In this document: one piece after another, positions 1-8,240 of the stretch
How the letters are laid out: every line of letters begins with the position of its first letter
Numbering within the stretch: the first letter of the stretch is position 1
Virus record (IMG/VR): IMGVR_UViG_3300042549_002688
Span: 1 to 24,395 of that record
From: a virus
Reading direction: 5' to 3' (one strand)
DNA: 24,395 nucleotides
Program-made: the position numbers and the translations under genes
The notes under the pieces: generated by a model
The model's input: only the letters and a program-made list of their open reading frames with translations
The model's database searches: none
Told to the model about the DNA's origin: nothing

Positions 1-2791
1 GTAGGCTTGAGACAGGATTACTATCTCTAGTATCTATTGTCTTTATATATACAGAGGATTCTCTGTTAAAATTATTAATGTTTAAGTTGTCTCCAACATT
101 CTGAACACCAGGTATTAAGTATTGAACTATATCAATTTGTCTTTGTTTAACACCTAAATCATTATTAATATCTATAGAATAGTCATACTCTGCTATTGAG
201 TTGTAAGACTTGGCATAGTTCTTTCTAGTTATACCATTGATATAAATAGTTAAGTATGCCTGGTATGCAGCAAACATTGCTGACGCATCAAAAGAAGCTG
301 TGATGTCTGCAATCTCTTCACTAGACTTTAAAGCATCTTCCTGAGCTTCTTTAGTGATTAGTTTATAAAAAGCATTCTTACTAACTTGTACAAAGTGTGC
401 ATTACCTCGTCCATATATTGCATTCTCAAGTTTTAAAACGTTTCCTAAGAAAGGACTGCCAAACGATGTGTCTGGTGAGTTAAATACATATCTGTATGGA
501 GAGTTTGTATTATTAAATGCATCTAAGTTATCATCACTAACTGTACAATTTTTAACACCGTTCTTTACCTCTTGTAAAAGTGTAATTTCAATCCTTCCAG
601 TTCCACTTATAAATATTGGTTTAGTTACAGAATTTACAACTGTGCATGTTGGAAAAATTACACCAGAAGGTACAAATATTGTAGTGGGTAAAGCCTGATT
701 TGGAGGAAGATATTCAAATGTGTTGCCTGTAAAAATACCAGCAACTTTTGAACACAATCTCCAAACACCATAATCTGTTGCTGTTATTGTTCCATCAGAA
801 ATATTTGAAAGAGTTGGAAAAGCTGTTGAACATAAATTAACAACACTTGGAGAAGCTACTGGCTCATTAGTTTGGTCAGAAGTATCACAGTTAAAATATG
901 TAATTGTTGTACCAGCTACATTTGTAACAGTGATTTCATATTCTCTACATACAGCATCGAACGCATTGTTCTCTTGCAAAAGGAATGGATCAACCCTAAG
1001 GTCATTATATGGATAGTTAGGGAAGTAGAATGTATTTCCTTCTCTTTCATACTCACCCACATTTCTCAATATACCTTTTGCTACAATAGATTTATTTGTA
1101 TTTCTGTTTCCTCTTACTATCTTGAATCCAACAATGTTGTTCTTTTCTTCCTCTGTAAGACTAGAGAATTCAATTAGCTGTATTACTTGACTAGCATTAA
1201 ATCTAACGCCTATTGGGAATATAGCTCTGTTTTCAATCTTTAATCCACTGTATGTTCCATCATATTCAATTGTAGGTGTACCACTTTCAAATACAGGACT
1301 AACTAATACATCAGGAAACTTATGATGTCTAATTGGTTGATTAGCTAATTCTCCCCACACTTCCTCATTACAAGGATATGTTTCTGTGGATTCCCAATAT
1401 GCAAATTCACCATATTCGTAAGGTGTTGCATTACCAATAGGCTCTCCTGTACCAGCCCCTATTACAGAAGCTGTGTTGTATATCTTCCAATATGGAGCAC
1501 TTGTACCATCCCCAACAAAATCAGGATTGGTATTAGGAACATCAGGTTGAGTGAGTTCTGTAAAGTTTTTAACTCTACCAGGGATATGAAAACCATCAGT
1601 TTGTTTACCATTTCCTAATAGAAACACTATTTCAAAAGCATACACTTCATCTCTCAAGTATCCTCTTAGATTGGCAGAGTTTGCACCATCTGCATAATTC
1701 TCATCTGCAGGGAGCTTATATGTCTGCCAGTTTAATGTTATACCGTTAGCTATCTTTTGATAGTTAACTCTATCTATTGATGTAAGATTGTCCCAAACCA
1801 ATACATCTTGAACAGATGTAAGATCTTGAGCAATATCGTAATATGGAAACTTCTCAAATATATCGTTAAGTGTAAGTCTTATTTGAGTTTGATTCTGTCC
1901 ACTGTATGTAACGGTTCTAGATGCCTGATCAATATTATATGTTCCAACAAGCTCCACTGAGGAGATTGCATTAACTGTCTTTATTACAGCTAGATTAAAA
2001 TACTGGAAGTATCCAGTGGTGTCTAGGTTATTAATTAATAATTCAATAGCCTGTCCTACAGGATAATTGAAATCAGGAGTGGTAATTTCTACATTTCCTA
2101 TAGCAGTGGGGTTAGTCACTGAATAGTAAGATGTGTAAGGATCTCCTGAAGCATCACCATATTGAATAGCAAACTGATAGGTACCTGATGTCAGGTTTCC
2201 TGTATTATTTACACCAGTTATGTTTATTTGAGGAATGTCAAAGTTTGGCTGCACCTTGAGCTTATTGCAATCTAACTCAGGTGTAATTATAGGATCACAA
2301 CCTGTGATTCCTGGAGAGGTGATATAAGGAAGATTGTTTAGGTCAAGAAACCTACGTGGATTCAAACCATCTGTCCAATAGATTTCTGTTGTACAATTTG
2401 TAATCTTGTGTACAGCTTTATGTATTGGATAGTCAATATCAAAATTAAGACAATCACCACTAATGTATTTACGATAGACACAATCATTGTTATCCATATA
2501 ACCAATCTCACTAGCTCCTGTAGAAGGATTAGTGAGGAAGAATATATGCTTGCTTTGTTCGTTAATGAAATGTGTACCTATAAGATGATAGTCTTCAGGA
2601 AAGTTTAAGCATAGCTCGTTCCCTGGCTCATTCTGATAGTTAACAGAATTAGAGTCAAAGTTTTCAACAGCTGCATTCAATGCGTAGGTTAGTTGACCTT
2701 TAGGAATCTGATTGACAGACCTATCAAGGTTTAGCCCCGTTTGAGCAGCAGTTCTCTCCTGAATTATATTAGTTGTTCCTTCTCCAGCCAT
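1..2791 (-). CDS. crAss-like muzzle / tail stabilization protein (N-terminal 930 codons, 3' end outside window)
   Basis: An uninterrupted reading frame runs from an ATG at 2791 to the left edge, at least 930 codons, so this is a very large protein missing its C-terminus here. The N-terminus (residues 20-40, with LNLDRSVNQIPKGQLTYALN) followed by a Gly-Asn-rich stretch and 'FPEDYHLIGTHF' resembles the start of the large 'stabilization'/muzzle proteins that close the short tail of crAss-like phages. In that family the protein forms the distal end of the tail and guides DNA exit. The rest is rich in Asn, Thr, Tyr and beta-type sequence with no membrane segment. The start overlaps the preceding gene by 23 bp, which suggests translational coupling. 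The family call comes from recognising the sequence pattern and the position after the ring proteins. A giant tail-needle or fibre protein is the main alternative. Confidence 0.72.
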   Translation of the reverse strand, partial: MAGEGTTNIIQERTAAQTGLNLDRSVNQIPKGQLTYALNAAVENFDSNSVNYQNEPGNELCLNFPEDYHLIGTHFINEQSKHIFFLTNPSTGASEIGYMDNNDCVYRKYISGDCLNFDIDYPIHKAVHKITNCTTEIYWTDGLNPRRFLDLNNLPYITSPGITGCDPIITPELDCNKLKVQPNFDIPQINITGVNNTGNLTSGTYQFAIQYGDASGDPYTSYYSVTNPTAIGNVEITTPDFNYPVGQAIELLINNLDTTGYFQYFNLAVIKTVNAISSVELVGTYNIDQASRTVTYSGQNQTQIRLTLNDIFEKFPYYDIAQDLTSVQDVLVWDNLTSIDRVNYQKIANGITLNWQTYKLPADENYADGANSANLRGYLRDEVYAFEIVFLLGNGKQTDGFHIPGRVKNFTELTQPDVPNTNPDFVGDGTSAPYWKIYNTASVIGAGTGEPIGNATPYEYGEFAYWESTETYPCNEEVWGELANQPIRHHKFPDVLVSPVFESGTPTIEYDGTYSGLKIENRAIFPIGVRFNASQVIQLIEFSSLTEEEKNNIVGFKIVRGNRNTNKSIVAKGILRNVGEYEREGNTFYFPNYPYNDLRVDPFLLQENNAFDAVCREYEITVTNVAGTTITYFNCDTSDQTNEPVASPSVVNLCSTAFPTLSNISDGTITATDYGVWRLCSKVAGIFTGNTFEYLPPNQALPTTIFVPSGVIFPTCTVVNSVTKPIFISGTGRIEITLLQEVKNGVKNCTVSDDNLDAFNNTNSPYRYVFNSPDTSFGSPFLGNVLKLENAIYGRGNAHFVQVSKNAFYKLITKEAQEDALKSSEEIADITASFDASAMFAAYQAYLTIYINGITRKNYAKSYNSIAEYDYSIDINNDLGVKQRQIDIVQYLIPGVQNVGDNLNINNFNRESSVYIKTIDTRDSNPVSSL

Positions 2792-3737
2792 ATCTACCTA
2801 CTCTATTTGGAAGTTCGTACATGTTAAACCTATTAAGGTCATTCTTAATTCTACGTTGCTTAGTCCAGGCATCTTGTTTCTTAATCTCGATGTCTGCCAT
2901 TATGAAAGCTTCGTCAGAAAGGTTTTTATAGTAACCTAACTTCTTTTGAATTTGATCAAAGGTTTCATCATTTATTTGATTTGCCAGAGTTTCAAAAACT
3001 TTATATTTAATAAATGCTTCAATGTATTCCCTAATACGATAGTTATCTGGAATCATTTGGTTAGCATTACCATCATATGCTGTAGAATAAAATATAAGAT
3101 GTACAACAGCGTGTCTAAAGTTGGTAACAAATTTATTACCTCTTACGTCAAATGAATCATATCCTGCAGATCCAGGAGTGAACTCACGCAAGGGTGCAGG
3201 AGCACTTACAAATTCCCAAGCGTCTGTATAACTAACATCACAATTACCTCTTGCAGATATTGTTCCTGGTTTCAACAAATACGACCTTTGAAAAGATCTA
3301 GTCATTTGTTGATTGGTCTTATATACAGCTTGGATAAGTTCAGGCATACATTCAGGACATCCTGTTGTACAATTGAAATTGGTACAAGGCTGACCTCCAG
3401 AAATAACAGGACTAACCTGTATAGTGGTTTGATCAACTGCCTGTGAATAAAAAGAGTTTGGTGTTTGATAAGGATCTTGAGGAATCTCTGTACACATCCA
3501 AGCTTCCCTTGCAGCAAAGAAGTTATCTGGAAGCCTAGCTTCAAAGTCTTCAATATACAATATTTGTTCGCTGATTACATAAGTTGCTCTTCCTAACTTT
3601 CTAAGACATTTGTCTAGGTAGGTGGGGAACATTAAGTCATCCACTGCTCCTGTATCAAAGTAGGATTTAAGTTCCTCCTTAACAGTAGAGTAGACTGGTT
3701 CTGGGCTAACAAAATTATATCTGTAGTAATTTGACAT
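2769..3737 (-). CDS. Virion connector/ring protein (P22 gp4-like or tail tubular type), 322 aa
   Basis: Residues 32-82 read as a helix followed by 'YIEDFEARLPDNFFAAREAW'. This 'defined edge plus LPxNF' pattern is typical of the head-tail connector/ring proteins of crAss-like and related short-tailed phages, which sit below the portal. Residues 118-130 hold four cysteines (C118, C123, C127, C130) that could bind a metal or form disulfides. The C-terminal third is charged and helical. The gene lies 5 bp after the IHF-like gene and overlaps the muzzle gene by 23 bp, so it is part of the tail block. No enzymatic motif is visible. The structural role is inferred from neighbours and sequence pattern; the exact ring position is not determined. 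Confidence 0.6.
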   Translation of the reverse strand: MSNYYRYNFVSPEPVYSTVKEELKSYFDTGAVDDLMFPTYLDKCLRKLGRATYVISEQILYIEDFEARLPDNFFAAREAWMCTEIPQDPYQTPNSFYSQAVDQTTIQVSPVISGGQPCTNFNCTTGCPECMPELIQAVYKTNQQMTRSFQRSYLLKPGTISARGNCDVSYTDAWEFVSAPAPLREFTPGSAGYDSFDVRGNKFVTNFRHAVVHLIFYSTAYDGNANQMIPDNYRIREYIEAFIKYKVFETLANQINDETFDQIQKKLGYYKNLSDEAFIMADIEIKKQDAWTKQRRIKNDLNRFNMYELPNRVGRYGWRRNN

Positions 3738-3742
3738 CTATA

Positions 3743-4219
3743 TTATTTTTTCCATTCACGATAAATATGTTGATATTTCTCGTTGGTTTTTATGTAGTGG
3801 GATAGAAGTCTGGAGGTAGTTCTTGATGGTTTGAAGTACCAAAGATCTGTATGCTTGAGTCTAGCTGTTTCTTTAAACCACACCCATCCAAAGAAGTAAC
3901 CTTCTGTGTGATAGTTGAAGTTGTAAATAACCTTTCCCTTCTCTTTGGTCCTTGGCCAATCTATGGGAAGATTGACAAACTCTTTCCCATCAACACCTTT
4001 CATCTTTCTTCTCTTCTTTTTGTTGATAGAAAACTCACCAAATCCAAAAGGGAGCTTTGCTCGCTCTCCAGTTTCTAGTATGTAATTTTTGAAAGACTCG
4101 TTGAATGTGTAAACAATGTTTTTCCACTCATCGAATGAAATCTTCACCTCAGGATGTTTCTTACAGAAGTTGTTGTAGTTTTCTCTGCTTGAACTTCTCC
4201 AGTCTATTTTTACTCTCAT
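3743..4219 (-). CDS. HU/IHF-like DNA-binding fold protein of the tail block, 158 aa
   Basis: Residues 28-70 contain 'FDEWKNIVYTFNESFKNYIL', then 'LPFGFGEFSINKKKRRK'. The G-x-G-x-F/I beta turn followed by a basic arm is the hallmark of the HU/IHF fold. A second conserved-looking stretch (LPIDWPRTKEKGK, then HTEGYFFGWVWF) is characteristic of the IHF-like protein found among the tail genes of crAss-like phages. The protein is strongly basic. Its ATG shares one base with the TAA of the upstream gene (TAATG), indicating coupled translation. Because it sits between two probable ring proteins it may be a virion component using an IHF-like fold, not a free DNA-bending protein. The fold call is fairly firm; the role is inferred. 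Confidence 0.62.
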   Translation of the reverse strand: MRVKIDWRSSSRENYNNFCKKHPEVKISFDEWKNIVYTFNESFKNYILETGERAKLPFGFGEFSINKKKRRKMKGVDGKEFVNLPIDWPRTKEKGKVIYNFNYHTEGYFFGWVWFKETARLKHTDLWYFKPSRTTSRLLSHYIKTNEKYQHIYREWKK

Positions 4220-4944
4220 TAGTTAGTTGGTTTAGCATTCGGTGCTTGACCATCCACTCCATCCTGGGTCATGTCTGTTTTGATTCTAAAATAGGATGCT
4301 AACAATTTTTGTGAAGTAAGTTCTAAAACTTGTTTTTCTAAATACCCAGGAACAGCGTATGGTTTATCCAATGGATTCTTGCACCATTCTTCGTTTGTAT
4401 ATTCTTTTCCACAATCACATTCTGGAAACATTATCTCATTAGGAATCTCTTCCTCAAATAAAGCAGAGATCCTTATCGTCTGAAGGAGTGGGTTACTAAC
4501 ATATAGATACCCATTCATTATCCAGTAGTAGGTTTCTCTTTTTATAATTGGAAGCTTAATCAAGTTAACATACCTGTTCACTGTGATTTCTTTAAACTTG
4601 GTTCCTCTTCCACTCAAAGCATTAATAGAATATACACCTTGAATAAGGTATTGATAATTACCTTCTGATATACGAGGGAGTTTATATCTGCTCCTTGCTA
4701 CATTACAAGGGTCTACAAAATCACAGCATTCGGAAATAGGAACTTCTACCATTTCTAAACAAGGAATGGTAGTGAACAAAGTATCAGTAGCCCAAAGCTT
4801 CCTGAGATTTGTTTCTCTTTTAATTAGTAAAAGAGAGTTGTTCTTAACTTCAGAAGCAATAGCTCTATCAGTGATAAGACTGTCCGTGGACAGAAGCTTA
4901 TGCATTGAGCGTACATCTGAAACTAATTTTCTTAATGTTGACAT
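4219..4944 (-). CDS. Virion ring/connector protein of crAss-like type, 241 aa
   Basis: The N-terminal part (residues 1-60) is helical ('SDVRSMHKLL', 'IASEVKNNSLLLIKRETNLRK'), followed by beta-rich sequence with paired cysteines (SECCDFVDPC) and 'YQYLIQGVYSI'. I recognise this arrangement from structural proteins encoded next to the metallophosphoesterase in crAss-like phages, where connector rings are encoded. There is no catalytic motif, signal peptide or membrane helix. The gene overlaps both neighbours by one base through TAATG junctions, so it is co-translated with the metallophosphoesterase and the IHF-like gene. The assignment to a specific ring is not possible from sequence alone. Confidence 0.55.
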   Translation of the reverse strand: MSTLRKLVSDVRSMHKLLSTDSLITDRAIASEVKNNSLLLIKRETNLRKLWATDTLFTTIPCLEMVEVPISECCDFVDPCNVARSRYKLPRISEGNYQYLIQGVYSINALSGRGTKFKEITVNRYVNLIKLPIIKRETYYWIMNGYLYVSNPLLQTIRISALFEEEIPNEIMFPECDCGKEYTNEEWCKNPLDKPYAVPGYLEKQVLELTSQKLLASYFRIKTDMTQDGVDGQAPNAKPTN

Positions 4945-6194
4945 TATAAGTATTGTTTGAATATGTTTGTCATTCCATCATTTTCGTCTATAAGGAATGC
5001 AGTAACTTCAGCTTTCGCACACGTGTATCCGTTCTTTTCATCCCATGAACTTTTAGCATTAGAGAAAGCTGGAATTTGATAAAACTTAATTCCATTAAAA
5101 TCTTGACTTAACTCATGGTGTTTATCTCCTGTAAATATGTAGAACTTAGTATGATAGGACCATTCATCTCTATATTCCATTGGGAAGATTGCAGCTAGCT
5201 TTGCTGGCTTCAATGCATCACCATGGTTAAACATTAACGCACTTTCTCCAAAGCTTATGTATTTTCTATATCTAGGAGAACAATCAAAGGTTAACCTATC
5301 AGTGCTTCTGAAGTAGGTTTGCAACCATGTTGTTAGATGCCATCCTACATACTCATCATGGTTTCCTGCTACATATACAACATCTACGTTATTTGCGTTC
5401 TGTAACAAAAGAGAGATCATCTGAACTTCATATTCACAGATCCTTTGGAAAGAATCATGATATGTTAGGATGTTAGTTTGTGGAGTTCCTTTTGTTGTAG
5501 TGTTTGTGAACTCACTATTAAACTCATCCGATCCAATGATGTAAATTACTTTTTCGAGATTATTTGACAGAGTAGCTTGGTTCAAAATTATTTCCACCTT
5601 CTCAAGTATGCCACCAAATCTATCGTTTATATTGTTATCACCATAAACGTCAAACTTGTTAAGATGTGAGTCTTGTTTATTAATCACAAGACAAGCCTCG
5701 ATTTTTCCAAAATTGTATTTAGGAGCAAGGATATCTGGAGAACATGGTTTGTATTCATTCAAGAAATCTACAAAAGCATTCTGAAATATTTGACTATTGG
5801 TTTTCTTACCAAGCCAAGCTTTCACTTGCCAATGTGGATTTTCACCATTACCCCAGTAGTTCTGGACATATTTAGTTATTTCCCACTTACTTGTATCAAT
5901 CTTACACTTTTCAATAAGATCCTCCAGAGAACGAATTTCTTCTGGGCTATTGAACACTATCTCACCTGTACCCTTAATTAAATCTTCTTCAAACCTTACA
6001 ACAGCTTCTTCAAGCTGATCTATGTAATTCGAAACCTCTGCTTCATTCCTCAACAATTCACTTTTTCTAATTTCCTTTAACAACGCATCCACCTCATCTT
6101 CTGTAATCCCTAGCTTTTCTGCGTAAAACTTCTTGCTTTTTTTCCAGTTTAGCATTTGTTGCAACTGTTCTAATAGATGCTGGTTCCCTACCAT
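4944..6194 (-). CDS. Calcineurin-like metallophosphoesterase with N-terminal helix-turn-helix-like region, 416 aa
   Basis: The C-terminal two-thirds carries the metallophosphoesterase metal-binding series in order: D175-S-H177, G221-S-D223, G277-N-H-D280-E281, N323-H324-G-D326 and G356-D-K-H359-H360. This is the two-metal centre that hydrolyses phosphomono- or phosphodiesters. The second motif is G-S-D-E where G-D is usual, and the last is G-D-K-H-H where G-H-x-H is usual. Residues 10-45 ('KKFYAEKLGITEDEVDALLK') look like a helix-turn-helix of the kind found in small terminases and regulators. The gene is first in the tail operon, about 20 nt after a promoter at 6222-6254. Metallophosphoesterase genes at this position are known in crAss-like phages; their substrate is unknown to me. 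Confidence 0.85.
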   Translation of the reverse strand: MVGNQHLLEQLQQMLNWKKSKKFYAEKLGITEDEVDALLKEIRKSELLRNEAEVSNYIDQLEEAVVRFEEDLIKGTGEIVFNSPEEIRSLEDLIEKCKIDTSKWEITKYVQNYWGNGENPHWQVKAWLGKKTNSQIFQNAFVDFLNEYKPCSPDILAPKYNFGKIEACLVINKQDSHLNKFDVYGDNNINDRFGGILEKVEIILNQATLSNNLEKVIYIIGSDEFNSEFTNTTTKGTPQTNILTYHDSFQRICEYEVQMISLLLQNANNVDVVYVAGNHDEYVGWHLTTWLQTYFRSTDRLTFDCSPRYRKYISFGESALMFNHGDALKPAKLAAIFPMEYRDEWSYHTKFYIFTGDKHHELSQDFNGIKFYQIPAFSNAKSSWDEKNGYTCAKAEVTAFLIDENDGMTNIFKQYL

Positions 6195-6221
6195 TGGACT
6201 AGATTTTAGTTAAAATTACAA

Positions 6222-6254
6222 CAAAGATACAAACTATTTTTGAAATTCTCCAAA
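6222..6254 (-). promoter_or_regulatory. Bacteroidota-type promoter for the tail operon
   Basis: Read on the minus strand, TTTG (6254-6251), 21 nt, then TATCTTTG (6229-6222) fits the Bacteroidota primary-sigma pattern TTTG-N19-21-TAnnTTTG. The predicted start of transcription is about 20 nt before the metallophosphoesterase ATG at 6194. It lies just after the terminator that ends the preceding operon, which makes it a sensible second late transcription unit. The spacing is at the long end of the range. Confidence 0.6.
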
Positions 6255-6255
6255 T

Positions 6256-6298
6256 TTATTTAATTAAATAAGTTATCTATAATAACCAAGTTGGTTAT
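6256..6298. promoter_or_regulatory. Two perfect dyads directly upstream of the tail promoter
   Basis: TTATTTAATTAAATAA (6256-6271) is a 16-nt perfect palindrome ending two bases from the -33 box. ATAACCAAGTTGGTTAT (6282-6298) is an 8-bp inverted repeat around one central base. Both lie in the short gap between terminator and promoter. Possible roles are binding sites for a phage late regulator, or an AT-rich upstream element for RNA polymerase. The symmetry is seen directly; the function is inferred. Confidence 0.45.
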
Positions 6299-6307
6299 AA
6301 TTTAAAC

Positions 6308-6337
6308 AAAAAACTCCCAGGGTAGAAACCCCAGGAG
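6308..6337 (-). terminator. Strong intrinsic terminator at the end of the small virion protein operon
   Basis: On the minus strand a 9-bp stem (6337-6329 with 6322-6314, including G-U pairs) around the loop TTTCTA is followed immediately by six T residues (6313-6308). It lies 38 bp after the stop of the 109-aa gene. A second 7-bp hairpin (6365-6359 with 6346-6340) precedes it, so transcripts pass two tandem hairpins before the T tract. Confidence 0.8.
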
Positions 6338-6375
6338 ATACCCTGTAAAACCAACAAAACAGGGTTTTTGATAAT

Positions 6376-6705
6376 TTATGGTGCAGCAGTAGTTGTAGTG
6401 GTAGTTGTATAAGCCACACAACCATTTACAATCTGACAGAAGGCTGTAAGAAGAGAAACGTTTGTTGCAATTGTTTGTAATAATGTTTGGGCTAATATGA
6501 TAGGATCAAGCTCATTATCAAGCTTTTCTAAAACAACATTCAAATTGTCACCAGTTTCCACTCCTGAATTAGGTAGTGTAGGACCATTGTAACATATTAA
6601 ATTTGTTGATATTGGATAGCCAGCAAACCATCCGTTGTTACACTTTCTTGGATATACAGTGTTGACAACCAATGGATTACATGGTGAACCTGGAACACAT
6701 GCCAT
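6376..6705 (-). CDS. Small Cys-containing virion protein with Thr-rich C-terminal tail, 109 aa
   Basis: No enzyme motif is present. Residues 35-65 read 'LICYNGPTLPNSGVETGDNL', then a Leu-rich helix. The pattern C/Y-x-G-x-x-x-P-x-x-G-V-x-x-G-D-x-L-x-x-V recurs near the N-terminus of the next gene upstream (6724-7851), so the two proteins share a small module. The C-terminus is an uninterrupted run of seven threonines ending in AAP. Such Thr tails, also seen on the 385-aa structural protein in this window, suggest an exposed virion surface protein. It is the last gene before the tandem hairpins and terminator. The structural role is inferred from location and composition. Confidence 0.6.
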   Translation of the reverse strand: MACVPGSPCNPLVVNTVYPRKCNNGWFAGYPISTNLICYNGPTLPNSGVETGDNLNVVLEKLDNELDPIILAQTLLQTIATNVSLLTAFCQIVNGCVAYTTTTTTTAAP

Positions 6706-6723
6706 TTATTTAGAGTTTATTTG

Positions 6724-7851
6724 TTAAGGAATGTACATAATGTAATAACAAGCAAGGACAGGCTGAATGTTGCTGTGTGCACCACCGCTACCAGCAGCAG
6801 CATTTGTAACGCTCACTCCTGTAGTATTAGAACTTGACAAACCTAAAATTGCTGCTGTAATTGCAGAAGAACGCATTGCATATTCTTCTTGCGAAGAACC
6901 AAAGGTGCTTTCTTTTGCAATACTTGTTGTATTTGTTGGAAGAACACCAGTTGTATCAACAACATCTGCTAATGTAAAATGAGTGTGTCCAGGGTCTGTT
7001 ACAGTAGCTACGTGCGTGTGCGAAGGAAGCTGAGAAGTGTTGAGTGTTACAGTGTTGGCACCAGTTGTTCCATTGAGAGCATAGTTAGGGTTTGTAGGAG
7101 TTGCTGGATCCACTGCAGGATTCATAGCACCACCACCTACACCAACAATAACACCAACAGGAACTCTACCACGTTTATCAGGTGTTCCATTTAATCCATT
7201 ACATAGGTATATTTTTTCCCAATCGTTTAGTCCTGCACCTGTTACATCAAAGTTTCCTGTAAGCAATCCGTAGTATTCAACCACTGTATAAGGAACCATT
7301 CTAGTGTAATACTTTGTACCAGATGCGCTTGTGCTAGCAATGTAAGCAGCAATCAAACTGTTAAGGTCTGCAAGCTTTACGTAGTTAGTATCAACATCTA
7401 AAGCAAGAGCTGCAAGCTCTACATCTAAATCACAAAGCTTTGTAATAACTGCTTGAAGAACAGCATGTGTATCTGAAGTGGATGTAACTCCTGTTAAACA
7501 GTCTACATCATAGTTAGCGTTTAATACAAGTAGTTCAGCAACCACATCATCAACTTGTTCCTGCAGATCACAAGCAGCTTTGACAAGAGCTGTTATGTAG
7601 TCATTTAATGTAAACTCACCGCAATCAGGAAGATATTGTTGAACAACATTACAGATGATCAAAGGATCTACAATAGGTTTAATTCCTATACCATTGAGAG
7701 TAGATGTAAGAAACTCTATCAAAGAAGCTTCTACAACTGATAGAGAATCACCTGATAGAATACCTAGAACAGGTACGTCTAATCCTGTGTATCTCACACA
7801 CCTATCTGAGACAATCTCAGTGCATCCATTGTAACAATTTGAACAGGCCAT
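6724..7851 (-). CDS. Tail fibre protein with C-terminal phage tail-collar domain, 375 aa
   Basis: The C-terminal part matches the phage tail collar domain layout: 'WEKIYLCNGLNGTPDKRGRV' (residues 211-230), then 'TVTLNTSQLPSHTH' (267-280), a His-rich 'GHTHF', and the terminal 'HSNIQPVLACYYIMYI'. This domain is found at the ends of tail fibres that touch the host surface. The N-terminal 30 residues are Cys-rich and contain the module Y-T-G-x-x-x-P-x-x-G-I-x-x-G-D-x-L shared with the neighbouring 109-aa protein. It probably attaches the protein to the virion. The middle (80-175) is Leu/Ala/Asp-rich and helical, compatible with a trimeric coiled-coil shaft. It probably acts in host recognition. 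It could decorate the head instead of the tail. Confidence 0.75.
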   Translation of the reverse strand: MACSNCYNGCTEIVSDRCVRYTGLDVPVLGILSGDSLSVVEASLIEFLTSTLNGIGIKPIVDPLIICNVVQQYLPDCGEFTLNDYITALVKAACDLQEQVDDVVAELLVLNANYDVDCLTGVTSTSDTHAVLQAVITKLCDLDVELAALALDVDTNYVKLADLNSLIAAYIASTSASGTKYYTRMVPYTVVEYYGLLTGNFDVTGAGLNDWEKIYLCNGLNGTPDKRGRVPVGVIVGVGGGAMNPAVDPATPTNPNYALNGTTGANTVTLNTSQLPSHTHVATVTDPGHTHFTLADVVDTTGVLPTNTTSIAKESTFGSSQEEYAMRSSAITAAILGLSSSNTTGVSVTNAAAGSGGAHSNIQPVLACYYIMYIP

Positions 7852-7860
7852 TTTTATAAT

Positions 7861-8127
7861 TTATTTATTTATTAATAGTTTAACTCTACTAGCTATTTGT
7901 TCTACAGAAAAGGATTCTGCATACTCTGGGCTACAATACTTGTAAGTTAGTATCCTTTTGTAATTCAAAAGATCCCAAATCACTGTTCCTAGAACAGGCC
8001 AATTTAATTCATAAACAATATTATTGTATTCATTATTGGCTAGTTCTGTAAGCTTGCAATCAATGTCTGCAAGTAAAACAGGAACACTAGAACAATCGAC
8101 ACAATTTGTAAGCCTTGGATATAACAT
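7861..8127 (-). CDS. Small conserved-looking virion-cluster protein, 88 aa
   Basis: Function not recognised. The protein begins with a Cys-x-x-Cys (NCVDCSS) and then 'VPVLLADIDCKLTELANNEYNNIVY' and 'LLNYKRILTYKYC', a mix of helices with regularly placed hydrophobic residues and no membrane segment. I have the impression of similar short proteins among virion genes of Bacteroidota phages, but cannot name one. It lies between the collar-domain fibre gene and a tiny zinc-ribbon-like gene. Its first 41 bp overlap that gene's end, so translation is probably coupled. A virion assembly or attachment role is inferred from location only. Confidence 0.6.
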   Translation of the reverse strand: MLYPRLTNCVDCSSVPVLLADIDCKLTELANNEYNNIVYELNWPVLGTVIWDLLNYKRILTYKYCSPEYAESFSVEQIASRVKLLINK

Positions 8128-8239
8128 TATTTATTCTTTTATTAGCTTGTTTAATAGCGTTGTTGCAAGCTGAACATAGTCCGTTTATCAACTGACAGCC
8201 ACATCCCACTTTAACACCGCAGTTTCTACAGTTTGCCAT
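8087..8239 (-). CDS. 50-aa Cys-rich zinc-ribbon-like protein
   Basis: An ATG at 8239 opens a 50-codon frame ending at TAG (8089-8087). The product starts MANCRNCGVKVGCGCQLING and continues with a second C-x-x-C, giving C4-x2-C7, C13-x-C15 and C22-x2-C25, followed by a basic helix (KQANKRIN). This is the pattern of a short zinc-binding knuckle. The ATG lies one base after the stop of the 187-aa gene (8241), and the frame overlaps the next gene by 41 bp, so it fits the tight packing of the operon. Similar tiny 'MxxCxxCG…CGC' proteins are common in Bacteroidota phages in my experience. Function is unknown: a chaperone-like or nucleic-acid-binding role is possible. Confidence 0.72.
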   Translation of the reverse strand: MANCRNCGVKVGCGCQLINGLCSACNNAIKQANKRINNVISKAYKLCRLF

Positions 8240-8240
8240 A

